Shown: in pieces, positions 8,391 through 16,410 of the stretch
How positions within the stretch are numbered: position 1 is the stretch's first letter
Layout: each line of letters opens with the position of its first letter
NCBI RefSeq assembly: GCF_027947535.2
Contig: NZ_JAAGKO020000045.1
Coordinates: 1-64,000, forward strand
DNA length: 64,000 nucleotides
Direction: 5' to 3'
Origin: Streptantibioticus silvisoli
GTDB lineage: Bacteria; Actinomycetota; Actinomycetes; Streptomycetales; Streptomycetaceae
Translations under genes and position numbers: made by a program
The notes under the pieces: generated by a model
The model's input: only the letters and a program-made list of their open reading frames with translations
What the model was told of the DNA's origin: nothing
Databases searched by the model: none

Positions 8391-8593
8391 GAGAAAGCCT
8401 CCTGCGATCGGATCGACAACCCCGGCTTTCCGGGGCCACCGCCATCACACCCGGCAGCGAGCCCACCACGGAAGCACCAGCGGGGCGCGGCCCCTTGCCC
8501 CCGCTTGTCCTGCGGTTGCTTCGCTTGCCTTCCGCTCCGAACAGCTCGTTCCATGCGTCGCGATACGGGAAACTGGCGAGGGAGGTAGGACCG
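8391..8593. promoter_or_regulatory. Divergent control region of the peptide cluster
   Basis: About 200 bp separate the peptide gene (minus) from the TPR regulator (plus) and must contain both promoters. A small inverted repeat CCCGG-AAAG-CCGGG-like element sits near 8425-8440. No clear -10/-35 pair was identified. Confidence 0.4.
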
Positions 8594-10015
8594 TTGACCG
8601 CAGCGCCGAACGCCGAGCACCCCCTGAACCGCCTACGCCTGCAACACGGTTGGAAGGCGGAAGCGATGCTCGCCCGGATCGCTGCGCAACACCAGGCCCT
8701 CGGCTACGGGCGGTTGTCCGCACGGCCCGAGAAATGGTCCCGCTGGACCCGCGAGAACGCCCCGGTCCATCCCACCGAACCCACCCAGTTGGCCATCGCC
8801 GCCGTCGTCGGAGGAGTCACCCCCGACCAGGTCCGCGCTCTCGGCTGGCCCGCCTGGATCCACCTTGCTCTGCGAGACGACCACACCCTGTGGGAGTCGC
8901 CCTGGACCGTTGCGGGAACCATCGAAGCATTGGACCACACGGCTGGAGGCCACATGGACCGCCGCGGATTCCTCACCACGATCACCGGCGGCACCCTCAG
9001 CGCGGTCATGGCCCACTGGGCCCTCGCCGACCCCGCCACCGCCGCCGCGACGTCCGGAACCCGCGTCGGCGCCGACGTCGCCGACGCCTGCGACACCCGG
9101 CTCGGCGCCCTGCGCCACCTGGACGACGCCCTCGGCGCCGGCCCCGTCTACGACGCCGCCCTCGCCGAACTCCGCCTGCTCGGCACCATTCTGCGCAACT
9201 GCTCCTACCGCACGGACACAGCCCGCCGCCTCTTCGGCTGCGCCGCCGAAGCCTCCCGCATCGCCGGCTGGTGCCGCGACGACAGCGGATCACCCATCGC
9301 CGCCCAAGCCCACTACGCCACCGCCCTGCGAGCCAGCGCAAGCGGCGGCGACCGCACCACCGGCGCCCTCATCACCGCGTTCTGGGCCAACACCCGCTAC
9401 GCCGCCGCCCACGACCCCCGCAGCGCACTCGACCTCATCGACACCGCCCTGCGCACCACCCGCAACGCACCCGCCTCACCCCGCGTCACCGCCATGCTCC
9501 ACATCCGCCGCGCCCGCGCCCACTCCCTCATGGGCGAACCCTCCCCCGCCTACCGAGCCATCGACGCCGCCCTCCACACCTACGAAAGCGGCGTCCCCAC
9601 CCACGAGGACCTCCCCACCGTCTACTGGATGAACACCGGCGAAGTCCTCCAAGCAGCCGGCTCCGCCGCCCTCAGCCTCAACGACCCACGCCGCGCCCTC
9701 AGCTACTTCGACACCGCGTACACCCACCCCGACCCCTACCGCCCCGACATCGAAGCCCGCGGAGCCGCCATCTACGCCGCACGCCGCGCCGAGGCATACC
9801 TCGCACTCGGAGAACGCGACGCCGCCGTGGAAACCACGCGATCAGCCACCACCCAGGTCACCGGAGTCACCTCCGACCGAGCCGCGCAAGCCCTCACCAG
9901 CCTCCACGACCACCTGAACTTTCAGGGCGCTCTCCCCGCTGACACCGAGGTCCTCGTGGCCCTGCGGCGCGCGGCGAAGCCCACGGACACGCAGGACGGT
10001 GCCGCGCCTGCGTGA
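8594..10015 (+). CDS. TPR-containing transcriptional regulator, TTG start
   Basis: The start is a TTG at 8594 with GGAGG eight bases upstream (473 residues); upstream in-frame codons give an implausible N-terminus. Residues 1-90 resemble a degenerate XRE-type DNA-binding module (LNRLRLQHGWKAEAML, WSRWTREN). A linker (about 118) contains DRRGFLTTITGGT, which looks like a twin-arginine motif but is a recurring linker in cytoplasmic regulators of this family. The rest is alpha-helical TPR-like repeats (YDAALAELRLLG, MNTGEVLQAAGSAALSL, AAIYAARRAEAYLALGERD). Such regulators commonly sense a peptide or small molecule through the TPR part. Divergence from the peptide operon suggests it controls that operon. 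Confidence 0.75.
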   Translation: MTAAPNAEHPLNRLRLQHGWKAEAMLARIAAQHQALGYGRLSARPEKWSRWTRENAPVHPTEPTQLAIAAVVGGVTPDQVRALGWPAWIHLALRDDHTLWESPWTVAGTIEALDHTAGGHMDRRGFLTTITGGTLSAVMAHWALADPATAAATSGTRVGADVADACDTRLGALRHLDDALGAGPVYDAALAELRLLGTILRNCSYRTDTARRLFGCAAEASRIAGWCRDDSGSPIAAQAHYATALRASASGGDRTTGALITAFWANTRYAAAHDPRSALDLIDTALRTTRNAPASPRVTAMLHIRRARAHSLMGEPSPAYRAIDAALHTYESGVPTHEDLPTVYWMNTGEVLQAAGSAALSLNDPRRALSYFDTAYTHPDPYRPDIEARGAAIYAARRAEAYLALGERDAAVETTRSATTQVTGVTSDRAAQALTSLHDHLNFQGALPADTEVLVALRRAAKPTDTQDGAAPA

Positions 10016-10140
10016 GGTCACGCGGCAGGCCGGGAGGCCACCGAGCCGCCAGGTCGCACAGCTTGGCGCGCCAGGACCTGTCTGCCGATGATCTTGTGGC
10101 TGGTCGTGGTGAATTGACGGCCGCGGTGTGGGATCGGGAC

Positions 10141-10166
10141 GTCCGGCCGGGTGGGGCCGGCCGGAC
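10141..10166. terminator. Hairpin terminator between convergent genes
   Basis: GTCCGGCCGG and CCGGCCGGAC form a perfect 10-bp stem around GTGGGG, between the ends of the TPR regulator gene and the alpha/beta hydrolase gene, serving either direction. Confidence 0.7.
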
Positions 10167-10176
10167 GGGAGTGCGG

Positions 10177-11454
10177 TCAGATCAGCCGTTCGAGCAGCCA
10201 GCCGCACAGCTCCGCGGTGATCTCGGTGTGGCCCTCGTTGTGCGAGGCGCACAGGAACTCGTCGAGTTCGCTCTCGGCGGGGTCGAGGGCGTCGATGTCC
10301 GTGGACAGCTTCCCGGTGGTGTCGATGTCGCGGACGGCGACCGCGCTGACCGACGGCACGAAGCAGATCGACGGGACCGGTGCCTCGGCTCGGCCGCCGA
10401 GGATCTTGTTGAGGGCGTCGGCGGCGATACCGAAGGACGCCAGCGGGCCGCCGGGCGCGCCGTCGATCTCCGGGAAGCCGCTGGTGGTCACCGTCTCGTC
10501 GGCAGCCCAGGTCGCCTTCAGATCGGCCACCAGGACGTTGTCGCCCTCCGCCTGGGTGTAGAGGACGGTGCCGGGGAAGAGCAGGCCGGTGGACCGGAAG
10601 GCGACCACGCCGGGCTCGACGTCGTTGCCCTGGCCGTTCCCCTTGCCGTTGGAGACGCCGAGTGTGCGCGGCCGCCGCGGCCAGTTGCCGACCTGCTCCA
10701 GCGCGGCGAGGAAGTCGGACCGGGCGGAGTCCTGCTCGGGGATGTCCTGGACGGTCTCGATGTGCCGCCAGAGCAGTTCGCGGGAGGCGGCGCTGTTGAT
10801 CTGGTTGGACAGGGCGTCGTTGAGCGGGTTGACCTGCTTCATGTAATGGGCGAACGCCTGGAGGCAGATCGGCACCGAGGCACCGCGGTGCGGGCTGTCG
10901 TAGGAGAAATAGGTGGAGGTCTGGTGGTCGATGCCGTCGGTCTCCATCTTGGCCAGCGCGTACCGGGTGACGAGCCCGCCCATGCTGAAGCCGCCGACCA
11001 CCAGCGGGGCGTCGCCGCGCCGTTCGGCGATCAGCCGCAGGATCGCCTCGGTGGCGAACCGGGCGTTGACCAGGATCGACCGGCTGCGCTCGCCGTAGCC
11101 GAGGATGACGGCGTCCCGGCCGCAGGCGTGCAACTCGCTGATGAGGTGGTAGCTCTCGCCGCGCTCGAAGTGCTGGTAGAGCCCGTCGAGAGTGCTGGGG
11201 CCGGAGTTGAAGCCGTCGGCGAGCAACACCGGCCTGACGGGGGCGTCGTGGCCGGTGGCGTAGTAGATCCAGGCGGTGGCGTCGTAGACCGGTACGTAGT
11301 CCGGCTCCCCCTCCTCCTCCGGGTTGAGGTGCTCGCCGAAGTGCCAGGTCTCGTCCGGCTCCGGGGCCTTCGGCGGCTTGGCCTCGTCCAGAGGCGCCAC
11401 CAGTCCGATCGGCCCGACCGGGCGCCCGGCCTCGTTCACCTGCTCGTCACTCAT
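10177..11454 (-). CDS. Alpha/beta-hydrolase (lipase/esterase-like)
   Basis: The 425-residue protein has the nucleophile elbow GFSMGG with Ser157, preceded by a conserved-looking VLLADGFNSGPSTLDGLYQ (oxyanion side). A helical lid-like region and a C-terminal ASHNEGHTEI could supply the catalytic His. There is no signal peptide, so it acts in the cytoplasm unless exported by another route. The first 50 residues are acidic and Pro-rich. The ATG at 11454 has GGAGGAGAG upstream; longer starts add poor sequence. It resembles PGAP1/lipase-class hydrolases acting on esters. The substrate is unknown and the gene is monocistronic. Confidence 0.75.
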   Translation of the reverse strand: MSDEQVNEAGRPVGPIGLVAPLDEAKPPKAPEPDETWHFGEHLNPEEEGEPDYVPVYDATAWIYYATGHDAPVRPVLLADGFNSGPSTLDGLYQHFERGESYHLISELHACGRDAVILGYGERSRSILVNARFATEAILRLIAERRGDAPLVVGGFSMGGLVTRYALAKMETDGIDHQTSTYFSYDSPHRGASVPICLQAFAHYMKQVNPLNDALSNQINSAASRELLWRHIETVQDIPEQDSARSDFLAALEQVGNWPRRPRTLGVSNGKGNGQGNDVEPGVVAFRSTGLLFPGTVLYTQAEGDNVLVADLKATWAADETVTTSGFPEIDGAPGGPLASFGIAADALNKILGGRAEAPVPSICFVPSVSAVAVRDIDTTGKLSTDIDALDPAESELDEFLCASHNEGHTEITAELCGWLLERLI

Positions 11455-11675
11455 CGCTCTCTCCTCCGCACGGGGTCGCTCCGCGGCGGTCCGGGGAGGG
11501 CGGAACACCGCCCCCGGACCGCCGCCGGCCAGGACAATCGCCTGCTGGACCCATCGTGGTACTCCGGACGGCAATCTGATGATCCGTCATATGAGAGTCA
11601 GCACTTCGAGTGATACGGAAGCGAAATTGTTTGAACGGGCCCGATCCCGCCGGGTCGGGGGCTCTCTGTCACCCA

Positions 11676-11795
11676 GGTCCGCGTTGGGCGGGTCCACGTT
11701 GGGCGGGTCCGCATTGGGCGGGTCCACGTTGGGCGGATGCGCGCCGTCCAGGTACGCGCCGTCCAGGTACGCGCCGCACGGGTTCGCGCCGCACG
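11676..11795. repeat. Eight in-register 15-bp repeats (pentapeptide-like)
   Basis: Eight consecutive 15-bp units run without a gap: four of the type GGTCCRCGTTGGGCG, then two ending GCGCCGTCCA and two ending GCGCCGCACG. On the minus strand they read as pentads such as VDPPN, ADPPN, AYLDG and ANPCG. This follows the period of the A(D/N)LxX pentapeptide-repeat family, but with Pro at the usually hydrophobic centre in most units. No convincing complete gene surrounds them. The upstream 220 bp (11455-11675) also hold no gene. Confidence 0.75.
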
Positions 11796-12389
11796 GGTTC
11801 GGGGGCAAGCCGGCCACTGTCGCCGGTCGCCTGCCCAACCTCCGCCCCGCCGCGCCCTCTTGCCGCGACGGCATCCGCGCCGCCACCGAAAGCGGCCGCT
11901 CCCGAAGGGGTGTTGCGACTTCCGCAAGAACCGACGGACCTGCGTCGTCCGCGATGTCGGCAGGCACCGGGAGGACGCCGGACAGCGGGGCCGGAAGCTC
12001 TCCCGAACCGCCCTCATCGGCTTCGTACGCGGCGCCGCCACCGCGATCGGCGGAACGCTCATCGCCCTGCTCGCCGCCTGGAGTCGCGAACACCCGCGAG
12101 GCGCTCGCCGCCACCGCCGGACGCGGCACCGGCGGACACGGCACCGGCGGACACGGCACCGCCGGACACGGCGCCGCCAGCGGCCACCCAGGCACCCGGC
12201 CATCCGCGCACCCGCGCACCCGGCCCGGCGCCGCCGCCTCCCGCAACCGCCGGAGAATCCACCGCCGGGACAATCCACCACCGGACAAGCCACCACCGGG
12301 ACAATCCACCACCCGACAATCCACCCCCCGGCAAGCAACCACCGGCCCGCAAGACCCCAGCGGCACTGAACCGCAGACCGAACACCGGG
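11796..12389. other. Gene-poor stretch with two more 15-bp repeat arrays
   Basis: At 12116-12175 four copies of a unit like GGCGGACACGGCACC occur, and at about 12253-12345 five or six degenerate copies of a unit like ACAATCCACCACCGG. Between them (about 11980-12105, plus strand) a short stretch has coding-like third positions and one hydrophobic segment (ALIGFVRGAATAIGG, LIALLAAW). It has no clear start, and it may be the remains of a small membrane-protein gene. Confidence 0.4.
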
Positions 12390-12437
12390 ATGTAAAGCTC
12401 GCTTGACATGACTCGCGGAGTCAAGCAAGCTTTACAT
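12390..12437 (+). promoter_or_regulatory. Leaderless promoter embedded in a long inverted repeat
   Basis: Two 18-base arms (12390-12407 and 12420-12437, one mismatch) flank a 12-base centre and end exactly at the HTH start codon. A TTGACA box (12403-12408) begins 35 bases before the ATG. With a 17-base spacer the -10 would be CAAGCT (12426-12431), placing transcription start at the A of the ATG. No ribosome site is present. This describes a leaderless promoter covered by an operator, most simply for autorepression. Confidence 0.6.
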
Positions 12438-12647
12438 ATGCGCAATCGGGTGCGGGAGCGGCGAACCCAACAGGGCTTGTCGCAGGCGGAGTTGGCTGCG
12501 GCTCTCGATGTGTCGCGGCAGACGGTGATCTCGATCGAGAACGGGCGCTATCTGCCGTCGCTGCCGCTCGCCTTTCGGATCGCGCGGTTCTTCAACCTGA
12601 CGGTCGACACGATGTTCGACCCGAGTGACGAGGAAAAAGGATCATGA
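12438..12647 (+). CDS. Small Cro/CI-type HTH regulator
   Basis: This 69-residue XRE-family protein is a single helix-turn-helix domain. It contains RRTQQGLSQAELAAALDVS (helices 1-2), RQTVISIENGRYLPSL (recognition helix region) and FFNLTVDTMFD. It matches the small YozG-like regulators that control an adjacent membrane protein gene. The ATG at 12438 is preferred over the ATG at 12408, which lies inside the promoter. No ribosome site is visible, consistent with a leaderless message. Its stop overlaps the next start by four bases (ATGA), so the two are translated together. Confidence 0.85.
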   Translation: MRNRVRERRTQQGLSQAELAAALDVSRQTVISIENGRYLPSLPLAFRIARFFNLTVDTMFDPSDEEKGS

Positions 12648-13048
12648 TGAAGCAGGTTTCTCCACGGCTGCGTTCGCCACTCAAGATCATCGCTGCCGGC
12701 GCGGCAGCCGGAGCCATCACGGTCGCGTCGCGCGGATGGGCCCCCGTCCCCGTGATCATCCTGGTGGTCGTCGTGGTCGTCGCGGCGGTCGGCTACTACG
12801 TCTGGGGCGGCCGCGACAGCGACATGGCCTCGTCCCTGCGGCGTGACATGGACGAACGGCAGCTCTTCCGCCGGATGCGGGCGCAGGCCCTGGTCGGCAA
12901 GGTCATGGCGCTGGCCGCGGCCGTCGGCTACCTCGTGGCGGTGGACGTCAACGTCACGCTCTGGCCGTTCGCCGTCGCGCTCGCCCTGCCCGTGCTCGCC
13001 TTCGCCGTGGGCTGGGTGCTCTACGGCGACCGCGGCACGGCGAGCTGA
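12644..13048 (+). CDS. Small integral membrane protein co-transcribed with HTH regulator
   Basis: The protein has 134 residues with a hydrophobic helix after a basic N-terminus (about 40-60, PVIILVVVVVVAAVGYYVW) and two closely spaced helices near 88-130. A charged loop between them reads DMDERQLFRRMRAQAL. HTH regulators of this type are often paired with such multi-spanning proteins of unknown role. The start overlaps the HTH stop, and AGGAAAAAGG lies inside the HTH gene end. Translation from the second ATG (12647) is equally possible. No enzymatic motif is visible. Confidence 0.8.
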   Translation: MMKQVSPRLRSPLKIIAAGAAAGAITVASRGWAPVPVIILVVVVVVAAVGYYVWGGRDSDMASSLRRDMDERQLFRRMRAQALVGKVMALAAAVGYLVAVDVNVTLWPFAVALALPVLAFAVGWVLYGDRGTAS

Positions 13049-13379
13049 CGGCACCGGTACGGGACCGCGGTGGCGACAACGCGTCCGGCCGGCGACGGCG
13101 GCCGGCGCGGTTCCGCCATCGCCCTCCCCGTTCCCCTCCACCACCGCGGACCGTCCTCCCACCGGCCCGCCCGGCCCACGCCCTTCACCTCCCATGCCTT
13201 CACCGCCTCACGCCTTCACCGCCCGCCCCGAAAAACACACCCCCGCCTGCCACAATGACGCCGTCTAGCAACACAACGTCAGGCCCCGGCAACGGCAACG
13301 GATACGGGCACAGGCAGGGGCACGGGCACGCATGCGCGTGGCGCGCGCCGCGCACGGCTCCGGGGGAGAAGAGGCATCG
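13049..13379. other. Intergenic region before P450 gene
   Basis: The 330 bp hold no convincing gene. A spaced inverted element TGACG...CGTCA lies at about 13255-13283, and a CA-rich tract at 13230-13250. The P450 promoter is presumably here but no clear boxes were seen. Confidence 0.35.
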
Positions 13380-14660
13380 ATGACGGAGAACGTCCGCGCC
13401 GGCCAGGGCACGCGTACCGCCGGCGGTGGGTCGCCGGACGACGCGGCGGTGGTCATCAGCCCGGCCTTCAAGGCCGACGCGCCGCGGCAGTACGCGAGGC
13501 TGCGGGCCCTCGGGCCGGTGCACCGGGCGGTGCTCTCCTCCGGTCTGGAGTGCTGGCTGGTCGTCGGCTACGAGGCGGCGCGTGAGGCGCTGACCCATCC
13601 GGCGCTGCGGAAGGACCCCCGGCCGGCCGCCGCGACGCTGGCCGCCGCCGGGTACGTGCTCAACCAGCCCGGCGTCGGGCTCGGCGGCCAGATGCTGGAG
13701 GCCGACGCGCCGGAGCACACCCGGCTGCGGAAGCTGGTCTCCGGCGCCTTCACCCCGCGCCGCACGGCCGCGCTCGCCCCGCGCGTCCAGCGGATCGCCG
13801 ACGACCTGATCGACGCCCTGGGCCCGGCCGGCGAGACCGATCTGGTCGCGTCCTTCACCGCGCCGCTGCCGGTCACCGTCATCGCCGAACTGCTCGGCAT
13901 CCCGCCGGAGCACCGCGAGGACTTCCGCCGTTGGACGAGCGACGTCCTCGACGTCACCGCGGCCGGCCACGCCTCCTCCCTCGCCGGCCTGCACGGGCTG
14001 CTGGGCGAGCTGGTGGCCGCCAAACGCCGCCGGCCCGAGGACGACCTGCTCTCCGACCTGGTCGCCGCCCGCGACGAACGCGACGGGGAGGACCGGCTGT
14101 CGGAGCAGGAGCTGATCGGCACGGCGACGCTGCTGGTCATCGCCGGCCACGAGACCACCGTCAACCTGCTCGGCAACGCCGTCCACGCCCTGCTGCGCCA
14201 CCCGGAGCAGCTGCGACTGCTGCGCGCCCGGCCGCAGTCGCTGCCCGGCGCGGTGGAGGAGTTCCTGCGGTACGACACCTCCGTGGAGCACTCGACCCTG
14301 CGTTACGCCGCCGAGGACGTGCGACTGGGCGGGCGGGTCGTGCCGCGCGGCGGTGTGGTCGCGGTGGCGCTGTCCTCGGCCGGCCACGACGCCCCGCAGG
14401 CCGACGGCGGTGATCCGGCCGCCCTGGACGTCGCCCGCCCGGCCGCCCGCCACCTGTCGTTCGGGCACGGCATCCACCACTGCCTCGGTGCCCCGCTGGC
14501 CCGCCTGGAGGCCGTCACCGCCCTCGGCACGCTGCTGCGCCGGCTGCCCCGGCTGGAGCCGGCGGTGCCGCTGGCGGAGCTGGCCTGGATCCCGTCCGGC
14601 ATGATGCGCGGCCCGCTCAGCCTCCCGGTGCGTTACGAGGCCGCCCCGGCACCCCGCTGA
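13380..14660 (+). CDS. Cytochrome P450 monooxygenase
   Basis: The 426-residue soluble bacterial P450 shows the I-helix oxygen-activation motif AGHETT (about residue 254), the K-helix ExxR in EEFLRY and the heme loop FGHGIHHCLGAPLARLE with Cys368. Length and motifs are normal for CYP105/107-like enzymes that hydroxylate small molecules or antibiotics. The ATG at 13380 follows GGAGAAGAGG. No ferredoxin gene is adjacent, so electrons must come from elsewhere. It is followed after 86 bp by a TetR gene on the same strand that may regulate it. The meander segment GHDAPQADGGDP replaces the commoner ANRDPxxF motif. Confidence 0.92.
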   Translation: MTENVRAGQGTRTAGGGSPDDAAVVISPAFKADAPRQYARLRALGPVHRAVLSSGLECWLVVGYEAAREALTHPALRKDPRPAAATLAAAGYVLNQPGVGLGGQMLEADAPEHTRLRKLVSGAFTPRRTAALAPRVQRIADDLIDALGPAGETDLVASFTAPLPVTVIAELLGIPPEHREDFRRWTSDVLDVTAAGHASSLAGLHGLLGELVAAKRRRPEDDLLSDLVAARDERDGEDRLSEQELIGTATLLVIAGHETTVNLLGNAVHALLRHPEQLRLLRARPQSLPGAVEEFLRYDTSVEHSTLRYAAEDVRLGGRVVPRGGVVAVALSSAGHDAPQADGGDPAALDVARPAARHLSFGHGIHHCLGAPLARLEAVTALGTLLRRLPRLEPAVPLAELAWIPSGMMRGPLSLPVRYEAAPAPR

Positions 14661-14675
14661 CCGGCGCGGACGGTA

Positions 14676-14726
14676 CGGCCGACCGGGCCGGATCGGTAGG
14701 ATTGACGGATCAGTTCCGGTCGGCCG
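14676..14726. promoter_or_regulatory. Inverted repeat flanking the TetR promoter
   Basis: Arms CGGCCGACCGG (14676-14686) and CCGGTCGGCCG (14716-14726) pair perfectly. Between them lies TTGACG (14702-14707), a plausible -35 box. The element could be the TetR operator or the P450 terminator; its position just before the TetR start favours an operator. Confidence 0.45.
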
Positions 14727-14746
14727 GTAGGGAAGATGATGTACGT

Positions 14747-15403
14747 ATGACACCCCCTCGTCTTCCCGGCGGGCGCGGAAACCGGCGCGCCGAACACGTC
14801 ACCGACACCCGGCGGGCCCTGGTGGACGCGGCCAGGACCCAGTTCGCCGACCGCGGTTACGCGGCGACCGGCACCGAGGACATCGTGGCCGCCGCCCGGG
14901 TGACCCGCGGGGCGCTGTACCACCACTTCCGCGACAAGGCCGACCTGTTCCGCGCGGTGATGGCCGAGTGCGCGCAGGAGATGGCGGAACGGCTGGTGGA
15001 GCAGGAGACCCGGCGGGCCCGGGACGGCCAGGAGGACGCCTGGCAACTGCTGCGCACCGGCTTCCAGTCGTTCCTGGACGCCTGCACCGACCCCGACTTC
15101 CAGCGGATCGTCCTGGTCGAGGGGCCCGCGGTGCTCGGGCACAACGCGTGGGACGCGCTGGTGGAGCAGCACGGCTACCTGCTGCTGGCCGAAGTGCTGA
15201 CCGAGGCGATCGGCGACGGCCGGATCGACGCGCTGCCGGTCGCGCCGCTGACCCGGATGCTGGCGGCGCTGATCTCCGAGGCCAGCTTGTACATCGCCCG
15301 CGCCGACGACCACGAGGCCGCGCGCCGGGAGGCGGGGCTGGTGCTCGACCGGCTGCTGGTGGGTCTGACCCGGCCGCCGGCGGACGGGGCCGGCGGCGCC
15401 TGA
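14747..15403 (+). CDS. TetR/AcrR-family transcriptional regulator
   Basis: The 218-residue protein has an N-terminal TetR DNA-binding domain (about 20-68: ARTQFADRGYAATGTEDIVAAA, then VTRGALYHHFRDKADLF). The C-terminal helical ligand domain contains FLDACTDPDFQRIVLVEGPAVLG, as in AcrR-like repressors with a TetR_C_33-type fold. It probably senses a small hydrophobic compound. The ATG at 14747 was chosen; the frame opens earlier at a TTG, but that codon overlaps the putative -35. Its neighbour upstream is the P450, downstream a phosphatase gene 145 bp away. Confidence 0.9.
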   Translation: MTPPRLPGGRGNRRAEHVTDTRRALVDAARTQFADRGYAATGTEDIVAAARVTRGALYHHFRDKADLFRAVMAECAQEMAERLVEQETRRARDGQEDAWQLLRTGFQSFLDACTDPDFQRIVLVEGPAVLGHNAWDALVEQHGYLLLAEVLTEAIGDGRIDALPVAPLTRMLAALISEASLYIARADDHEAARREAGLVLDRLLVGLTRPPADGAGGA

Positions 15404-15547
15404 CGGGGGCGGGCCGCGCGTGGGTCCGGTCCATCAGGGAAAATGGTCAGCACGGCACCGCGAGGGAAGCGGCCGCCGCGGCGGCGGCCCCGCGATCCGA
15501 TCACGGCGCCGCGGCCCGCGGTCACCGGCACGACGGAGGTACGGGAC

Positions 15548-16165
15548 ATGGGCGAGCTGATCCTCATCCGGCACGGGGAGACCGAGTGGAGCCGGGAGAT
15601 GAAACACACCAGCTGGACCGACCTGCCGCTGACCGAGCGGGGTGAGGAGCAGGCGCGCGCGCTGGTGCCGCTGCTGGCCGGGCGGCGGATCGGCGCCGTG
15701 CTGGCCAGTCCGATGCGGCGGGCGCAGCGCACCGCGGAGCTGGCCGGGCTGGACGGCCCGGTGATCGACGACGACCTGCACGAGTGGGACTACGGCGCCT
15801 ACGAGGGCGTGACGACCGACGACATCCACCGCGACCGGCCCGGCTGGGACCTGTGGGCCGACGGTGTGGCGCCCGGGCCGCGCGAGCACCCCGGGGAGTC
15901 GCCCGAGGAGATCGGCGAGCGGGCCGACCGGGCGCTGAAGCTGGCGAACGCGGCGCTGCGGGACACCGAACGGGCCGGCACCGGTGACGTGGCGCTGGTC
16001 GCGCACGGGCACATCCTGCGGGTGCTGGCGGCACGCCGTCTGGGGCTGCCCGCGGCCGGCGGGGCGATGCTGCACCTGGACACCGCCACGGTGAGCTTCC
16101 TCGGCTTCGAGCACGGCCACCCGGCGGTCACCGGCTGGAACATCAAGCCGCAGCCCGCAGTCTGA
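15548..16165 (+). CDS. Histidine phosphatase (phosphoglycerate-mutase-like)
   Basis: This 205-residue protein opens with ELILIRHGETEW, whose His9 is the phospho-acceptor of the branch 1 histidine phosphatase family. The second catalytic His lies in LVAHGHILRVLAAR, and MRRAQRTAEL gives the phosphate-binding Arg. Members dephosphorylate small metabolites or proteins; the substrate cannot be told. GGAGGT lies nine bases before the ATG. The TGA stop is the first part of a TGACGCAACGTCA motif, so the gene runs directly into the motif-rich intergenic region. Confidence 0.88.
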   Translation: MGELILIRHGETEWSREMKHTSWTDLPLTERGEEQARALVPLLAGRRIGAVLASPMRRAQRTAELAGLDGPVIDDDLHEWDYGAYEGVTTDDIHRDRPGWDLWADGVAPGPREHPGESPEEIGERADRALKLANAALRDTERAGTGDVALVAHGHILRVLAARRLGLPAAGGAMLHLDTATVSFLGFEHGHPAVTGWNIKPQPAV

Positions 16166-16397
16166 CGCAACGTCAACTGCCGACCGGGGAGCGTTGGTTG
16201 GCCCGCGTCAGCGACTATCGCCGCCTGACGCTACGTCAACTCCACCCCGGACAGGCCGTCGCGGCCAACACCCTGGCCGCAAACCCCCGTTCGGCCCGCA
16301 CGTCAACGGCCACGAACCGCGGCCGGCGTCCCCGTCATCGCCCCGCCCGGACGCCCCGGCGCGGTGAGCCCCCGTACCGCCTTCTGACGTCACCTCA
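16163..16397. repeat. Three copies of the TGACGnnnCGTCA-type palindrome
   Basis: TGACGCAACGTCA (16163-16175), TGACGCTACGTCA (16226-16238) and the imperfect TGACGTCACCTCA (16385-16397) lie in the 245 bp between convergent genes, the first two followed by ACT. The same motif recurs elsewhere in the window, always outside genes. Confidence 0.85.
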
Positions 16398-16410
16398 ACT
16401 CCGGTCGCTG

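Noticed and set aside
8391..8407. Shared upstream block CGATCGCAGGAGGCT before the 48-aa peptide and before the Pro-rich gene at 21163
   Set aside because: The identity is 15 bases centred on a strong ribosome site, and the flanks differ. Chance plus ribosome-site selection explains it.
8953..8990. Twin-arginine export signal in the TPR regulator (DRRGFLTT)
   Set aside because: It is internal (about residue 118), and this short motif recurs as a linker in cytoplasmic TPR regulators; no hydrophobic signal at the N-terminus.
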